Positions 45,601 to 57,179 of a stretch of 64,000 nt of DNA are shown piece by piece. Source of the DNA: Symbiodinium natans (Eukaryota > Sar > Dinophyceae > Suessiales > Symbiodiniaceae). Below the pieces are notes generated by a model that searched no databases, was not told where the DNA came from, and saw nothing but the letters and a program-made list of their open reading frames with translations. The stretch lies in assembly GCA_905221605.1 (NCBI GenBank), contig CAJNDS010000359.1, positions 1 to 64,000 of the forward strand. The letters run 5' to 3'. Positions within the stretch are counted from its first letter, which is position 1; each line of letters starts with the position of its first letter. The position numbers were made by a program, and so were the translations under genes.

Positions 45601-46492
45601 TCCTCGCGCCGCACGCAGCGCACAGCGCACTGTTCAAGACTCTTCACGCATCCCTCACACTGCTCCCTTCCAAAGCCTGCAGCCCGGGCTCTGTGGGAAA
45701 ACCCAGGCTGGCCAGCAGATGGCTCGGAAGCGAGGAGTGAACCACCAGCTTCCTTGAACAGAGCATCGACTTGGAGGCCGGCTTGTCTGAGGGCCGTCGC
45801 TATCGCCCGTCAGTTTCTCTGTAAGTATTGGGTTTTGCGAGTGGTTTCGGGGCGCGGCAGACGTGTCGAGCTTCCAGCAGTTGCTCTTCAACTATTGGGG
45901 GTTTTGTGATGGTTTTCGAGCATTTTCGAGCCCTGTGGACACACCGACATTCCATTGGTTTATCAACCGTTGGGTTTTTGTCTGGTGACTCGCTTGAATA
46001 ACTGGATGGTCGCAGGCCCCGCAATCCACGCCAGAGCAGCTGAGAGTCCCTATGGCTGGCGTTCAATTTTCGAAAACTTTCTGGGTCTTGATAAAAAAAA
46101 ACTAGGTTTGCAGATGTTTGCAACAGTCCTCAGTCGGACAGCCTTGTCCTTGACTTTTGCTGGGAGCTCCCAAGCCGGAAGCAGTCCTCAGTTTGTCGGT
46201 GCCTGCCGGGGCACACCTTGTCACGATTTGTCACGGCCTCACGGCCATTTGGTGCGGACAGCCGCTCGCTTGTAATGCTGATTAGCCTGATATTCGATGC
46301 TGTCAGGGACTTGTGAGACGGACGGGGCTTGTGGCACATTTCCGCCCCACATGGAGATCGAGCAACGAGCAGAGCCCCTCTTTGTCTGTGAGTACGCTGG
46401 CCGCCGAGCGCAAAGAGTTACCAATATTCGGCACAGGGAAAATTTGTTGCAGCAGTCTTTGCAGATCTACCGGGCCAAGATATTGGAAAACC
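42658..46492 (-). CDS. GT61 (DUF563)-type glycosyltransferase, 5' end not resolved
   Basis: Ten small exons with compatible phases (5' to 3': 46396-46492, 45536-45602, 45196-45239, 44999-45067, 44537-44665, 44139-44231, 43618-43693, 43347-43382, 42813-42907, 42658-42750) give 265 in-frame residues and a stop. Family evidence: PRLVVFLQR...RRTLENEQ, then DFLEQVRRARLIVGAHGGAMANMVLARP, then PEGVIELVG and YGGLGAAFPFY. Together these match the R-NE, GxHGAGLxN and viEl-Y order of GT61 enzymes, with the second Ala/Gly swap (HGGAMAN) in the HGAGLTN motif. GRVDGDLWHRLIDIQ would be the upstream His-containing block. GT61 enzymes are inverting Golgi transferases for xylose, arabinose or GlcNAc; the sugar here is unknown. 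Donors include GC, GT and GA. The two most upstream exons are the least certain, and the start codon and membrane anchor were not found. Confidence 0.62.
43779..44000. other. AT-rich intron segment with C run
   Basis: Part of the intron between GT61 exons 43618-43693 and 44139-44231. It contains an AT-rich stretch (CCCCTATATAATATACCCTATAAAATA near 43,830-43,856, in parts) and a 16-C run near 43,974. No exon seen. Confidence 0.4.
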
Positions 46493-49400
46493 CTTGGTCC
46501 GTTTCGACATGCTTCGCTGAGAACTGGCAACGCGCAACCATTTCAAGTTCAAGCACCCGATCTCTGCACACTGTCTTCTGTCTCTGGCCACCAGGGCCAC
46601 CAGGCGCCTTCTGCCTTTGCGCCTTGATGCCTGCGCGTCTTGCGCACTCGTGCCATCTTTGTGCCGCTCGGCTCGAGTTGGACCTTTCCCGGGCTGATGC
46701 TGGAGGGGTTGTGCTGCAGGGAGCTGCAGAATGAGCCGACTAACACAGTTTTCTGCGGCCAACCGCCAGGCGTTTAGGGCCAAACCCTTTTCGGGCAAAT
46801 TTGCAGCCAGAGGCCGCTCCGGGTGAGCGCAAGTTTGCCAACTTCTTCTACAACAGTGTTGAGGCCCATTCCATAAAGCTGAAGCAAAAACGAAAGGAAT
46901 CAGGCATGAAACGCAGAGGGCAACCAATAAAAATGCCAGAAGCTGCTGAACAAAAACCGAGAACACGGTAGAGCTGTACGAGGGAGGCAAAAAGAAAGAA
47001 CGGCCAAGCGCAAACAGCAAGCAAGAAACACAGCAGAAGAAAAGACAAACCAAAAAGGAAACGACCTGGGGGAAGCAAATACCAAATCAATGGCAAACGC
47101 ACAAAAACATGCCAAGGGTGTGACTGGCATAAAACCGCAACTCAAACACAATAAGCACAAACCAAAAACTGCTTTGCTTCAGCGCAAGCAGATCTAATCA
47201 AAAACACATGAAACAACAGACAACAACATTCAAAATAGAAATGAACCCTCTTAATGACAGGATTTCGAATGGACAGGGGGGCGGGGTACTAAACCACATG
47301 CAAAATCAAATGTCGCCACAGCGTTCGCAAGGATCTTATTTATAAACTCGCTAGCTTTGGATTGCTTTGGCCGCTTGCCGAATTCGCATGCGTACTGCGG
47401 TCACGAATGTCACACATAGCAATGCATCAGTGACGAAATCGGTCAGGTTGGGAGCGGTCGCAACGGACAAACCTTTCGCAGCTCCACGCTCCGTCGTCCG
47501 AAATTTCGGCCGTCTAACGGAGAACAAGAGGAGAGCCATCACAACATTCTGCTAGATTTCTGACATAGGCTCGTGGACGAGTTCCACAGCAGGTCGAGCA
47601 CTGTCCAAGCCTGCGGTAGGAAGTCGATGAGCGAGTGCTGGTACCCCATCCTCACTTGTGCACATATGGTCTGCTCCGAAATGTTGCCCTCAAAAGCACG
47701 GGAAACCAAATCCATCGAACCAAAAAAACAACACCTGCCTGACTCCCTGGACCCAAACCCCACACCCTGACCCAAAACAGCGTATACCCCCCCAAGCCCT
47801 AAGATACTGCTTAACCGGGCTTAACCTTGCGCAAGCCATGTAAATCCTGAGCTGCAGCAGCGCGGCCCGGGTGGCCCGGGGATGCTTGGGAGCACGAGCC
47901 TTCAGCCAGAAATGGGCAGGCATGAGTTAACAGCTAGGGCTTTCGTCTGATGTTTGGTTCAGGTTTCTGGGAGGGGTGTAAGGCTAGGGCTCACGCTCTC
48001 GGTGCAGGCTAAAGTGAAACGGCATGTACTGGCAAACACACCATCTGCGCATGATAGTACAGCAAAGTATAGCATCGTACATACTATAGTCAAGCGTAAT
48101 AATCCTACGCGCTGGACACTACCATTGCCGCCGCACATTGCTTTTTCATTGAATTTTGTGGGTACGAAAACTGCGTTTGATATGTTGCATTCTTCAATTT
48201 GTTGCATGGTGCTGGCATATAGGTCTTTGCTGATTTGTAAGCAAGTCCTTGTGTAGGTACCCGCAATGCTTTGCCGTCACACGCATGCCACTGTATTCTT
48301 ACGACGTTTTGGGGCGGTCAACCCAACCTTTCAAAGTACAGACATCGCTCGGCTCGAAATCCGGGAAAAATTGGAAACTTCAAGGCCCGTGTGGGCTTCG
48401 GAGAAGAGTTCCTTTACTTAGTTCAGTGCATGCGTTGCCACCTCTGGTAACATGGACGTTATCATTGCGTTGACACGGATGCTTCTAAACCGCACTGGCA
48501 GAAACTGCAAGGAGAGCGAAGTAGGGTCCACGAACCGGCAAAAGCCGGCAGGCCCCAATTGGCCCCGCCCCCCCCGGCCCCCCGCACCCCCCACCCCTCC
48601 ACCACCGCCCAGTGCCCGACGGCAAACCCGGCGTCCTAGGTGGGTAAACTTTGTTTATGCAGCAGACAGTATACTTACGGGTTAGAAAGATGGGTGCATA
48701 CATACATACATACATACATATATATATATATATACAGATAGTATATGCGCCGTGCACAGATTTTGAATAATCTGCCAACCAACAACTGCAACAAAGCCAG
48801 GGAGCAGGTCATGGTCTACGACTTGCGTTGGCAGCTGGTGCCAGAACTCCTCTCGCAAATGAGTGGCGGTCGACCCGAGATTCTTGGCAGCAGTTCACAC
48901 TTGCAAGCAAAGAAGGACAGACATACCCATCATACACTCCGTGGACTTGACTAAACTTTGGGAGAATGTTCAGCAACTGGAGTTGTGCAAAAGCCTGGTC
49001 GAGCCTCCTGCAAGCAGCTCTCCGGGCAGTCCCTCACCAGGCGAAAGGGGGCCAGGTCGAGCCCTATGAACCCCAAATCACTGAGCCCTGAATTTATACC
49101 CTAAGCCCTAGACACCAAAACCCGCTTGCGAGCTTCCTAAACAAAAACCCAAAAGCCCAGCTCGTCGGCTGCCTGTGCAGGTACTCACCATGGCTCTCGT
49201 TCGAGGCGAACGTCGCCCTGATCGTGCTCCATCGATTATGCCTCAGCCCGGGCTCTGAGCCACGGAACAGGCCCGAGACTTCACTTGACGTTTGAGCGCG
49301 TCAGACCTGCAGCCCTCAAGGCCATATGTGGCTTGAACGAAGCAAGCTGACCGAGACTGCAAACTGTGTCCGAGTGGCAAATTGATGCATCCACCCTCCA

Positions 49401-49720
49401 GAGGTGCCAGTTCTGCGCTCAGGCTTCTGGCTGGGTCCGTCACGAAGTAGTCCGCGGCATCCCCGCAAGCATACGTGGCATATGCATCCAGCAGAGACTG
49501 GTTGCCTGAGCTCTGACTTTACAGGACCGATTCAAGCCGCGACACGAGAGTAATGTTCAGATGAATGTCAAAAAGGAGGTGGCAAGAGTGCAATCTTTTT
49601 CGGCCGGGTTTTCGGCCAAACAACTTGTTTCGTGAATGACTTCCCTTCTGTCAGGTTGTGAAGATTGTTAACAGTAAAGACTTCCGGAAAATCCATCACT
49701 TTGCCGGGTTTTTTCAGAAC
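46493..49720. other. region without a confident gene
   Basis: Probably includes the missing 5' part of the GT61 gene. 46,850-47,160 reads as hydrophobic frames on the minus strand, but this comes from A-rich plus-strand text. 48,690-48,735 is a (CATA)n/(TA)n microsatellite. 48,800-48,890 has exon-like frames on both strands (EQVMVYDLRWQLVPELL on +, HLREEFWHQLPTQVV on -) that I could not resolve. Confidence 0.4.
48690..48736. repeat. (CATA)n / (TA)n microsatellite
   Basis: Tandem CATA units followed by a TA run. Confidence 0.9.
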
Positions 49721-49725
49721 GATCG

Positions 49726-49726
<1 letters not shown>

Positions 49727-49763
<37 letters not shown>
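49727..49763. repeat. (GA)n microsatellite
   Basis: Pure GA dinucleotide run. Confidence 0.95.
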
Positions 49764-49766
<3 letters not shown>

Positions 49767-49929
49767 CCCCGAGATCCAACTGCTATTGATTAAGTCCGGC
49801 CGTGGGGTGCCTATCTCTCCTGCTGCTGAACCAGAAGGATTCTTGATTCATTCCTTACGAGCACCACAACCCCCCCCTCCCACCAAGCTCTGGAGCTTCG
49901 GCAACCCCAACTTCTTCCGCAGCCCTTTA

Positions 49930-50215
49930 CAGACCGGGGCTGGAGGGCTGCTGGGCGGGAGGGCCGGAGGGCGGGAGGGCCGGAGGGCTGGAGGGGGTTG
50001 GGGGGTTGGGGGGTTGGGGGGTTGGAGGGTTGGAGGGTTTGAGGGTTGGAGGGTTGGAGGGTTGGAGGGTTGGAGGGTTGGAGGGTTGGAGGGTTGGAGG
50101 GTTGGAGGGTGGGAGGGTTGGAGGGTTGGAGGGTTGGAGGGTTGGAGGGTTGGAGGGTTGGAGGGGGCTTAGGGTTGGTTGGTTGGGGCGGCTTAGTTTT
50201 TTTTTTTGGGGGGGG
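49930..50215. repeat. 8-bp minisatellite GGAGGGTT
   Basis: Starts as GGAGGGCC/GGAGGGCG variants (49,937-49,990), passes through GGGGGGTT, then runs as GGAGGGTT units to about 50,163 and ends in G- and T-rich text. A few stray units recur near 53,158-53,180. Trp-Arg-Val-Gly-Gly frames across it are artefacts. Confidence 0.92.
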
Positions 50216-51256
50216 GGGGGGGGCTTTAGGGTTGGAGTACTGATTATCACGAGCCCCATTTCGGGTGCGGTTTGGCAGGTAGAAAAATGTTTCGCTTTCT
50301 GCGCAGGTTCAGACGCAGGAAATGCAAGAATCGCACGTGGTTTTTTTTAGAGCAGCCATAAGAGTCTGGCGGCGTTGTAGGGGATTGAAACTTAGCAGAG
50401 CCGAGCAAGGTGTGCCCAGCTGCCACGGGCACAAGGTAGTTTAGCTACCGAATCTCTCGAAAGCAACTGTTTTGGCGACAGGGGAGTTTACGTGCCGATT
50501 TTGCAGGCTTGATGTTTAACAAATTTTGCATCAGTTTTATATTTACGCATCTTGAACGCCGCATAATGCCATTTGACACTTGACACTAGCTGTATGATGT
50601 GAACGCAGTGTGGGTTGGCTAGTTCTACGTTGCAGGGTAATTTGATGAAGTACAGCAGTTCCGCGGTTCGTTTCGGTTCTTGGCCTGCTCGGTTCATGCA
50701 TGTCCGGTTTGCTATCCGACCGCACAGCCCAGGCCCTGGCCTCTTGCATCCAGATGTCAGGAAAGAAAGGGGGTCAAAGGGCACATGGGGTGTAGGGGGA
50801 AGAGGTTCAGGATTCCAGAGGCTCAAGAGGTGTAAGGGCGCAGGGTGTGGGGTTTTGGACTGTGGGGTGTGATGAGGGCTCTTGGAGTCTGTGTGGGTGT
50901 GTATAGAAGGGCTGTGGGGGTGAGGAGAGGGTGCGAAAATCGAAGGGTGTGGGGAGGTGTATCACGGGGTCAGGCTTGTAGGGGTCTGGGGCTGTAGGAC
51001 AGGGCTGTTGCAGGCTTATGTGGGTGGGGCCGCAGGTGGTGTAGAGGGCCCGGGTGTATAGGTCGAGAGGGAGTGTGGGGGATGGTGTCAACTGCACATA
51101 ATGTGGAAATCGCCTCCACTGCTTCCACAAAAGAAACCGTAAGGTCTGGCGGGCAAATTTTTAAACTTGGGCGAGGTGCGGGGCATTTACTTTCGGGCTT
51201 GCCTACGGCCTCAGACTCGAGGCCTTGACCCTCAAAACTTGGCCCTAGAGCCCACG
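50216..51256. other. no gene seen
   Basis: Unique sequence. Beyond GT-rich text around 50,770-51,080, no structured repeat or coding signal was recognised. Confidence 0.4.
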
Positions 51257-51259
51257 GGG

Positions 51260-51299
51260 GTGGTGGTGGTGGTGGTGGTGGTGGTGGTGGTGGTGGTGG
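51260..51299. repeat. (GGT)n microsatellite
   Basis: Pure TGG/GGT trinucleotide run. Confidence 0.95.
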
Positions 51300-51339
51300 C
51301 GGCAGTGTCCGCCCGAACAGCGGCCAACTTCAGCATGAC

Positions 51340-51679
51340 TTCTGCATAAATTTGGATTATGCAGAAGTGCGGGGTCCAAAGCGCATAAGCACCAACTTCC
51401 GCATAACTTCCGCATAACTTCTGCATATTATGCAGTCTATAACAAAGCCTCTGCATATTATGCAACACCAACTTCTGCATAGTATGCAGAAGTTCATCAA
51501 CATTACCTTTACAACTTCTGCATGCTTCTGCATATTGTGCAGCCTGTAGCGCGGCCACTGCATATTATGCAAAACCCTATGCAGAAGTTATGCGGAAGGT
51601 ATGCAGAAGTTGGTGCTTTTATGCCATTAAGCGTTTTGGGCCCCGCACTTCTGCATAAAAAAACAAATTTATGCAGATG
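51340..51679. mobile_element. foldback (MITE-like) element, about 340 bp
   Basis: The left arm (51,340-51,430) is an imperfect reverse complement of the right arm (about 51,580-51,679). Both contain CTGCATAAATTT, TGCAGAAGTGCGGGG and AGCACCAACTTC in the same order when the right arm is read on the other strand. The middle is filled with short copies of CTTCTGCATA and its complement TATGCAGAAG. No transposase and no clear target duplication. A stray related piece (TTTATGCAGAAGGTCTGCAG) lies near 52,342. Confidence 0.75.
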
Positions 51680-52845
51680 TTGTACTGACGTTGGCTATGT
51701 TACGTCCAAACTACGTCCCACCGATAGCCCTAACCAAAAACATCGGCCGGACATCATGAATGGCTTGAGGGTTTAACTGTTGAGGTTCAGGAGCTGAGGC
51801 CGTAGCCTAAACACTCAACCTCTGCGTGGCAAACCCAAACATACCCTAACATAAGTGCCTGGCCCTGCCCAATTTTAATCAGGTTTCCCGCCGGAACCTA
51901 TGCTTTCTTTACTGGGACGGGTTTAAATAGTGTTACGGTGCAACCCCACACATCCATGCCCTTAGCCCTTTGTTCCAAACACATCCCTGCCACACCCGTG
52001 CCCCCACGCCCTACATCCCTCACCCCCACACACTCCCCTGCACCTGCCATAACATCACTTCGACCCCACAGGCACCGAGCCCACAACCCACCCAGAGGCT
52101 GAGGGCTTGGGTCCAGAGCGGCGACGAAGTGTATTTGGGGTGTGGAGGAGGGTTTGCAGGGTCCAGGGGTCTAGGGTAGGGATGTGGTGTACTGGGCTGG
52201 GGTGTGGAGGTATAGGCAGTGTGGGGGGGCTGTGGGATTGGCGAGCCGTGTAGTTGCTCCGCGAAGCGCGAACCGAACCAAAAGCCACTTGAATCTGCCA
52301 AGCGTGAGCCTGCAAGAACCCAAACTAGCCGTGGCTTTCCTGTTTATGCAGAAGGTCTGCAGAAGTTTTGCTGAAGTTGTCCGAGTCATGAAAGGAAACA
52401 ACCAGGGCAAGTGGAGGATATGAACGCTTTTTGGACACGTTTGGACAGTCCTGGGATGGGGTCGGGGGGGCGGGGGCAGGAATAAGCGCGGAGGAGGTGG
52501 AGATATCCAGAAGTATCCCAAAAACATGCGGGAGACACGATGAGGACAGGATAAGCCAAACCCCTCCACCCCCCCCCCCCCTCTCAATGAGAAACAATGA
52601 AACCTCTGCACAGCCTCCCCTCCCCGACATGTGAACAAAGGGCTCAGTCATAGGCTGCAACTTTGAATTTGTTACCTTCTCGCCTTGCAAACCTAATGGT
52701 TTCAAAATCGTTGCCGAAACAAGGTTCGTGATAATTAGTAGGTTGGAGGTGGCTGAGCACCCAGAGTTTCGCGAGCCAGCTACACGGTCATAACCCAATT
52801 GATTGGAGACTGACCTGAAACAAGGCAGGGCGTGCATTCATTGAG
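51680..52845. other. no gene seen
   Basis: Unique sequence with C/A-rich text (51,930-52,080), a GTGTGG-rich stretch (52,130-52,230) and a C run at 52,568. No coding assignment. Confidence 0.4.
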
Positions 52846-53103
52846 ATGTTGACGGGGTGGACCACACCGAGACCATCCTGGACGGAGTGGCTCGGTTTCT
52901 TTGGAAAGTGCAACAGGACATACAGGACCACAGCCGGTGCATCGAGCATTGATCAAAAATCTTGGACCACACTGTGCGGCCGGGCCTTTGCTGGACTGAA
53001 GCACGTCACGTCCCATGCAGGCATCGAGCCGAAGGCACACTTTCGGAAGTGTCACAAGTGCTACCCTGATGTGGAAAGTGAAAGTTCAGATGATGGCTGC
53101 TAG
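52846..53103 (+). CDS. short ORF ending in a Cys-pair tail, possible exon
   Basis: ATG frame of 85 codons on the plus strand. Its end, GIEPKAHFRKCHKCYPDVES plus an acidic tail, resembles a short zinc-ribbon-like C-terminus (C-x2-C). An AG-G acceptor precedes it near 53,022, so only the tail may be coding. The earlier half also has a convincing second frame (ETILDGVARFLWKVQQDIQ). It is the only plus-strand candidate among minus-strand genes. No family recognised. Confidence 0.3.
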   Translation: MLTGWTTPRPSWTEWLGFFGKCNRTYRTTAGASSIDQKSWTTLCGRAFAGLKHVTSHAGIEPKAHFRKCHKCYPDVESESSDDGC

Positions 53104-55467
53104 GGAAAAATGCGAGCCTCTCTTTTCAAGCGGCAACAAATTGATGTCCCAAGGGTTAGAGGGTTGGAGGGTTGGAGGCGGCTCAGGGTCGGAGGGGGCT
53201 TTGGGTTGGAAGTTGTCACCGCAGTAAAAGCCACCCAAACTAAAGTGCAATTTCGCGCAGCAAAGTTGCAGCAAGGCTGCGTGAGACCAGGGTTGGAAAT
53301 CTCCCCCCAATGTTGCTGCAGGCAGGGTTTGCTTGGACCTCCACTGCGGGAAAGGTCCGAAGTACCTGCCACTTCAGCTCCTTGAGGCTTGATGTGCTTG
53401 CTGTCGACAACATAGTCATGAAGCTCTGGAAGCGAGCCTGATGGTTTTCTGGGGGAACAGGATGCATTGAGAACAGCAGTACTAAGGAACCGCTTCGGTC
53501 GCTAATATTGTTAATATTGCCGCTGATGTGCTTTTTGCTCTGCCAACTCGAGGTTGTGGAAGAGAGATCGGGCAGACCTTGTGGCACTTGCCGGGTCTCC
53601 GAACATGTCCAACCACTGCTTTTCGGCTAGAAGCTGGAACTCCCCCCCCCCCGAGCAGAAGTAGAGACTCCGAATGTTACACTGCTACAAGCAGAAGACG
53701 ATCCCAGCACGATCTCACTTGCTAACCGCAGCCAGGATCTGTATCTCAGTTAGAGTCGAGCGCACGTGTGTATCGTCACAAAACGACGATCCGATAAGCA
53801 TTTTGCACCACAGCTAGTACACATGTGTATCGTCGTACGCAGATCAGCGACAGCCAAAACGTATCAGTGATAGCGGGAAGCTAAGCATAAGACAGGCAAG
53901 CGAAACTAGCGTACAATATCAGCTAAAGCCATCAGGAGCGCATCGGCCATAGCCGAAAGCTTAATACCAGAAGCGTATCAGCAAAAGACTCTAAACCCGC
54001 TGCGTATCAGAAGTGCATCAGTGACAGCCCCTGCACCCCGTATACGCGGCAATCACATGGACATGAGTGGAGGTACAGGGAAGCCCGTACCCCTGGCATA
54101 AAGGCCGCAGCACAGACCTCAAAAGCATAGACCACACAGACCACACCGGACCACACCGACCACACGGACCACGCAGACCACACGTGCAGAACAGTGGCTG
54201 GATGAAAGCAACCTCCGCGCAGCGCGCACCTCAACGACATGTTTCGAACCCGGCTGCCTGGATCCGTGGGGCTGTGTCAAGGCCTACGACTCTACGACCC
54301 TTTCAACCCGGAAACCTTGAGCTGATTCAGCTAAAGCTCTTTCAGCTTCCGCATCGTCAGCAGTGGCTGCCAAGGCTGCAACCACCAACAGCTCGAGCAC
54401 CCGGCCCAAAGCGGATGTCTTGTGCATGGCGACCGGGCAACTAAGACATGTCGGGTTTGAAAGTGGAGATATCGAACATTGCTGACCCTCTAGACCTCTG
54501 GAATCTAATTATACACTTTAGACATATGACATGGAGCATCAAGCTCACTTGCAGCAAAACGGTTCGGCTTCAAGCTTGAACGTCGCCCGCGGGCGCCCCA
54601 ACACGTAGAGGCCGTAAAGTGTCAAGGCTACAACACCCAGATCCTGAACCCGAAGGAACACAGCGGATCTGGCTTTGAACCCTCAGCCTGCAACGCCTTT
54701 GCTGGATCCGCTCGGCAGTCGCACTGATGTGTGGGTCACCTGAATCACCTGAACACTGGAGCAGATCCAACCTAATCATGACACCCCTTCACGAGCGCGT
54801 TGACGGACTTCCCAGCCCGCAACCTTACGCAGATTTTTGCTTACCAGCAAGATTGATGCAAGAATGGCTGTATGTCTCCAGGGCAGCTAATCTCCAAAGA
54901 CAGACATGCCAGCCTCATGCACAAAATGGAATCCAGCAATGTCGAGAGCACCTGCATCCCAAGTGGACGATAGCAAGCCACCAGACAATTCCAAGCAATC
55001 AACACAGGCGCCAGTCATCTTGCTATCTTGCTAGTATGGAACCAGTGGTGCAGGATGTCACAGCCGCTGTTCCCTGCTACTAATGTTGACCTCATAGGAA
55101 AAAACCCCCTGCAATGGCAATCCAATCCCAGAACGTCATTAGAACCCTCCCCCCCCCGCCCCCCGCAATTGCACAATCCTGGCAGTTACCAAAACTAGGG
55201 ACCAAACAACCAACCAACCCAAAAACAAACCTGGCGGCTGATGATGCAGGCGGAAAGAGTTAAGGGCTCAGTGTGAAGGGTTAAAAGACCGCCATGGGCC
55301 GCCCAGCTCTTACATAGACCGCACAGGCTTCTACTTGTGGAGCCAACCACCGGGGCGAGCGGGGGTGTGTTTATACGAAGTGAATATGAAGGTGTGACCT
55401 CTTTTGCCACCTTCCCCCCCCCAAGGGCAGGGAACAGCGAATTAGAGCAATTAGAGATATTAGAGTG
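53104..55467. other. region without a confident gene
   Basis: 53,363-53,433 (-) has an exon-like block (SLPELHDYVVDSKHIKPQGA, bounded by AG-G and a GC donor) with no partner found. 54,128-54,184 is a short GACCACAC repeat. 54,727-55,083 (+) is a 118-codon frame with no domain. Near 54,560-54,585 lies ACGGTTCGGCTTCAAGCTTG, shared with the 5' flanks of both sulfotransferase genes. Confidence 0.4.
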
Positions 55468-55668
55468 GAGCCGGGGCTTGCTGTTGCATGTGCAGGTAGG
55501 ATGGAGAAACTTACAGAATTCCCGAGGCAGTGAATGAGCCTAGCCTAGCACAGCAAGTGGTCAACTTGTTCTCATCTCAACGCTGTCTGCGCAAAGGGTC
55601 CTTCGAACAGTATGTGCACACAGTGTGCACGGCGGACTGTCCTCCTGGCCAAATGGCGAATCTCTTCC
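55468..55668 (-). other. 3' flank of sulfotransferase gene 2, homologous to gene 1 flank
   Basis: Matches 38,800-38,998 and the duplicated flanks at 37,931 and 37,064. It contains a 33-bp insertion near 55,497-55,530 (GTAGGATGGAGAAACTTAC...) that the other copies lack. It probably includes the 3' UTR. Confidence 0.65.
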
Positions 55669-56643
55669 TCAGTGGCTGCAGAACTCTTCGCAGGTCTCCT
55701 TCGAGACGTTGAACAAAATGAGGTTTCGGCGAAAGACCTCCGAAGCGGCGGCATACACCACTTCGTCAATGTCATCGTGCCACCCCTGAAGCTGTGCGGT
55801 ATCATAGTCTTGGTCCGCGCTCTTCCCTGCATAGCTGGGCCTTGTGTTTTCGAACTCGAAGGCGTGACATGGTCCTCCGAACATCTTGTGGAAAAGGCAG
55901 ATTGACAGGTCCCACTGCTCTGTCAAGCCCACGAAGGCAAAGCCCTCGCGCACCCTTCGTGCTGCCTCCAAGGCGTCCCGAAGCGTCACCTTGGGCCGGC
56001 TCGGATTCACTGTTAGAGTGATCGGGTGCTCCATAACGAGCTGGTACGTCATACCGCCCTTCCATGTCTCGGCGAACTCTAAAAGGGGTTTCTTCGGAAC
56101 TTTTTCCAGGACCTCCCCCTTGCACTTTCCGCCAAAGTCCTGGTTAAAGTTATCTTCTGTGTATGCCGCAAAGTTGTTTGCATCATCATGGTAGCCCGAC
56201 AGGATACGCTGATCCGGATCGCGGAACATTCCAACCAAGTGTCCCCGCTGGGCAGAGTAGTTGCTTACCGGGTAGTGAACGTGGCACGGCTGAGGGCAAG
56301 AGTACTTGTCCACGTTGCACACACCCTGACATTGTTCAAGCCAGCGGGACAGCCAGCAGGCGCCGCCACCGACCGTGTCTTCGTTGAGGGCGTGGTTGGC
56401 CAATGATGGGCAAGTGCCGGGCAGGTGGGTGATGGTGTTGACGAATGAGCTGCCGGTCTTCGGGAAGTGAATCCAATGGAGTGGCTGCGCTTCTTTCAAG
56501 CGTCGTTCCTCCGCACGTTCGAGGGCCAACTGGTGCTGGAGCAGCTGCATCTGCTGCATCGTTGTCTCAGGCTCCTCGTCTCGAGACGCCAGAGAGATTG
56601 CAGGAAGTGACAGCGACAGGAAAACGGCCAGCATGGCTCGCAT
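55669..56643 (-). CDS. sulfotransferase-family protein 2, single exon
   Basis: Uninterrupted frame of 324 residues. I chose the ATG at 56,643 because it opens the hydrophobic MRAMLAVFLSLSLPAISLA, as in gene 1. The frame stays open 27 codons upstream, but that part is homologous to the gene 1 flank, which has a stop. The PAPS loop reads HFPKTGSSFVN (about 58-68) and the 3'-phosphate site reads RDPDQRILSGYH. Many Cys residues (EQCQGVC, SCPQPCHV, FGGPC, TCEEFC) suggest a secreted or luminal fold with disulphides. It likely sulfates a glycan in the Golgi; the acceptor is unknown. It resembles the sulfotransferase_2/HS2ST-like branch more than cytosolic enzymes, but that placement is inference. 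It is paralogous to 38,999-40,782, with the last ~120 residues almost identical. Confidence 0.85.
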   Translation of the reverse strand: MRAMLAVFLSLSLPAISLASRDEEPETTMQQMQLLQHQLALERAEERRLKEAQPLHWIHFPKTGSSFVNTITHLPGTCPSLANHALNEDTVGGGACWLSRWLEQCQGVCNVDKYSCPQPCHVHYPVSNYSAQRGHLVGMFRDPDQRILSGYHDDANNFAAYTEDNFNQDFGGKCKGEVLEKVPKKPLLEFAETWKGGMTYQLVMEHPITLTVNPSRPKVTLRDALEAARRVREGFAFVGLTEQWDLSICLFHKMFGGPCHAFEFENTRPSYAGKSADQDYDTAQLQGWHDDIDEVVYAAASEVFRRNLILFNVSKETCEEFCSH

Positions 56644-56730
56644 GGAAACAGCTCGCGCAAGCGACCTACCCATGGACGGTTCGGCTTCGAGCCTGCATGT
56701 CGTGGCCAACGTCCCAAGTTTCAACTTTCA

Positions 56731-57179
56731 TCCACTGCAGCAGGCGTGTGCACAGACCAAATGCATGCCAGATAGTGGTGTGGGGGGGGGGGATGCAAAG
56801 CATCCTATAGCTAGATTCCGGAAACGCCATAGACTGCTAGCTGAAATGTTTAAGCCGGCACTACGATAACGGTTTATATGAAATAGGTCCGTAACTCGAA
56901 GATGCTGTGCATTGGTCTTTTGTGGCATCCCACAATGGAATTCACAAGTTTGGGCAAAACAATACCGAAGTCTTGCGAGCAAAAGGTTCGGCGCTGGATG
57001 AAGCGTTTTGCCCAAGATACCCCAAGGCTTGGGAGAGCAAGGGCTCCAGGGCTCAGCGCCCACGAAAGGCACCGCTGAAGTATCACCAATGGATGTTTTT
57101 TCGCATCGCCCCACCAACCACAATGCCGGTCGCCCCGGGCCATGGGTCATCGTGTATCTTCTACGCGTGGGGTGTTATG
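56731..57179. other. no gene seen
   Basis: Upstream region of sulfotransferase gene 2. Overlapping frames on both strands with no domain. The first ~85 bp 5' of the ATG are homologous to the flank of gene 1. Confidence 0.4.

Noticed and set aside
46418-47160. Long hydrophobic minus-strand frames
   Set aside because: They reflect A-rich plus-strand text (many Phe/Leu codons). There is no continuous domain, and three overlapping frames look alike.
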